NCBI GenBank assembly: GCA_016932295.1
Contig: JAFGDC010000588.1
Coordinates: 1 to 7,024 of the forward strand
DNA length: 7,024 nt
DNA from: a candidate division CSSED10-310 bacterium
GTDB lineage: Bacteria > CSSED10-310 > JAFGDC01
Direction: 5' to 3'
Positions within the stretch are counted from its first letter, which is position 1. Each line of letters opens with the position of its first letter. The notes under the pieces were generated by a model that was given only the letters and a program-made list of their open reading frames with translations, had not been told where the DNA came from and searched no databases. Shown here in pieces: positions 6,541 to 7,024 of the stretch. A program made the position numbers and the translations under genes.

Positions 6541-6880
6541 AACCAGGCGGAACTCTTTCCAATGGGGTCGTACCCGGAATCCTGTAATGATCGTCGTGGT
6601 GCGTTGGCTTTCAAGCTTCCACGGTAACCAGGCAGAACTTTTTCCAATGGGGTCGTACCCGGAATCCTGTAATGATCGTCGCGATGCGTTGGCTTTCAAT
6701 CGTCCACGGTAACCAGGCAGAACTCTTTCCAATGGGGTCGTACCCGGAATCCTGTAATGTTCGTTGTGGTGCGTTGGCTTTCAATCGTCCACGGCATCCA
6801 GGCGGAACTCTTCCTAATGGGGTCGCACCCGGAATCCTGTAATGTTCGTTGTGGTGCGTTGGCTTTCAAGCTTCCACGGC
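6541..6880 (+). repeat. Tandem array: four head-to-tail copies of an 85-bp unit
   Basis: The copies begin at 6541, 6626, 6711 and 6796 and each is exactly 85 bp with no indels. Thirteen unit positions vary (2, 9, 15, 18, 20, 31, 50, 55, 57, 59, 75, 77, 85). Adjacent copies differ at six or seven positions; copies 2 and 4 differ at thirteen. Unit positions 21-49 are invariant apart from position 31. Each unit contains the dyad GGGT-3 bases-ACCC (unit 25-35), a short GGAA/TTCC-type dyad (unit 9-20, weakened in copies 2 and 3), and a GTGG/CCAC pairing (unit 56-59 with 79-82) in copies 1, 3 and 4. Because 85 is not a multiple of three, each successive copy falls in a different reading frame, which argues against a protein repeat. 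There are no spacers, so it is not CRISPR. Family and function are unknown to me. Confidence 0.97.
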
Positions 6881-7024
6881 AGCCACGGAGACAAAGGATG
6901 CACTGCTGGCGTTACTCGAACAAGACTAGACACGGTGAGCAGGCGGGGGGTGGTGACTGCATGCGGGAGTGACCTGACAATCTTGGTGTGCCAGGGCTAC
7001 GCGTCGGATTGATCACATGCGTCC
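6881..7024. other. Unassigned right flank of the array
   Basis: This stretch includes a G6 run and a GCATGC palindrome but no motif, tRNA fold or promoter that I can support. The frame ending at the TAG 6927-6929 would read ATETKDALLALLEQD at its end, which resembles a protein C-terminus, but it opens only at 6843 inside repeat copy 4 and has no start codon context. Confidence 0.3.

Larger units (their letters stand above)
6401..7024. other. Gene-free region after the helicase gene
   Basis: I see no convincing gene on either strand in these 624 bases. Open frames exist, but they cross the 85-bp array in different frames and show no family motif. The region holds a nested inverted repeat, a degenerate partial repeat unit, the four-copy array and an unexplained 144-bp right flank. 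No classic terminator (GC stem plus T-run) follows the helicase stop; a pyrimidine-rich stretch at about 6407-6424 has no preceding strong stem. Confidence 0.6.

Noticed and set aside
6583..6588. TGTAAT as a -10 box in every repeat copy (unit 43-48)
   Set aside because: It matches five of six bases of the -10 consensus, but no acceptable -35 lies 15-18 bases upstream in any copy.
6470..6712. Small + strand open frame of 80 codons entering the array
   Set aside because: It runs through repeat copies in shifting frames because the unit is 85 bp. It has no ribosome binding site and no known domain.
6541..6880. CRISPR array
   Set aside because: The whole 85-bp period is repeated with no unique spacer, and no cas gene is in view.
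6541..6880. Integron attC-type recombination sites
   Set aside because: No GTTRRRY/RYYYAAC pair brackets the unit, and no gene cassettes separate the copies.
6757..6972. Small + strand open frame of 71 codons, similar in translation to the previous one
   Set aside because: The similarity comes only from the DNA repeat. It begins inside copy 3 and runs out into the flank, with no start signal.

Overview
The window comes from a GC-rich bacterial chromosome. It holds three genes on the + strand, followed by about 620 bp without a convincing gene, most of which is a tandem repeat. A sigma-54 activator of the kinase/ATPase-TPR-GAF type, a eukaryotic-type PP2C phosphatase and a UvrD/PcrA helicase together suit a Gram-negative with large signalling proteins. 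Desulfobacterota/Deltaproteobacteria or a related proteobacterial lineage is my guess, but nothing here fixes the taxon.

Layout. Positions 3-3281 are the C-terminal part of a large sigma-54-dependent regulator: the winged-helix end of an STAND/AAA-type module, TPR-like helices, a coiled coil, GAF, sigma-54 AAA+ and a Fis-type HTH. Its true start lies upstream of the window. After 25 bp comes a complete PP2C Ser/Thr phosphatase (3307-4191). Sixteen bp after that comes a complete SF1A helicase of the UvrD/PcrA family (GTG start 4208, stop 6400). From 6401 to 7024 there is a nested inverted repeat (6485-6530), then four head-to-tail copies of an 85-bp unit (6541-6880) in exact register, then 144 bp in which I recognise nothing.

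How the genes fit together. Regulators with this C-terminal architecture often carry an N-terminal Ser/Thr kinase. A PP2C phosphatase directly downstream therefore suggests a phospho-switch controlling sigma-54 transcription: the kinase part would sit in the unseen upstream sequence, with sensing through TPR/GAF, output through AAA+/HTH, and the PP2C as the off switch. The helicase is a housekeeping DNA repair and replication enzyme that probably shares the transcript because of tight spacing; a functional link is not shown.

Most notable signals. (1) The 85-bp, four-copy array, whose length is not a multiple of three, whose copies share short dyads, and whose variants form a patchwork between copies. 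(2) A run of eight G inside the phosphatase gene, where one-base slippage either way truncates the enzyme. (3) A run of seven C near the phosphatase 3' end, where loss of one base would fuse phosphatase and helicase in frame. (4) A perfect TATAAT box inside the 3' end of the regulator gene, which could give the phosphatase its own promoter.
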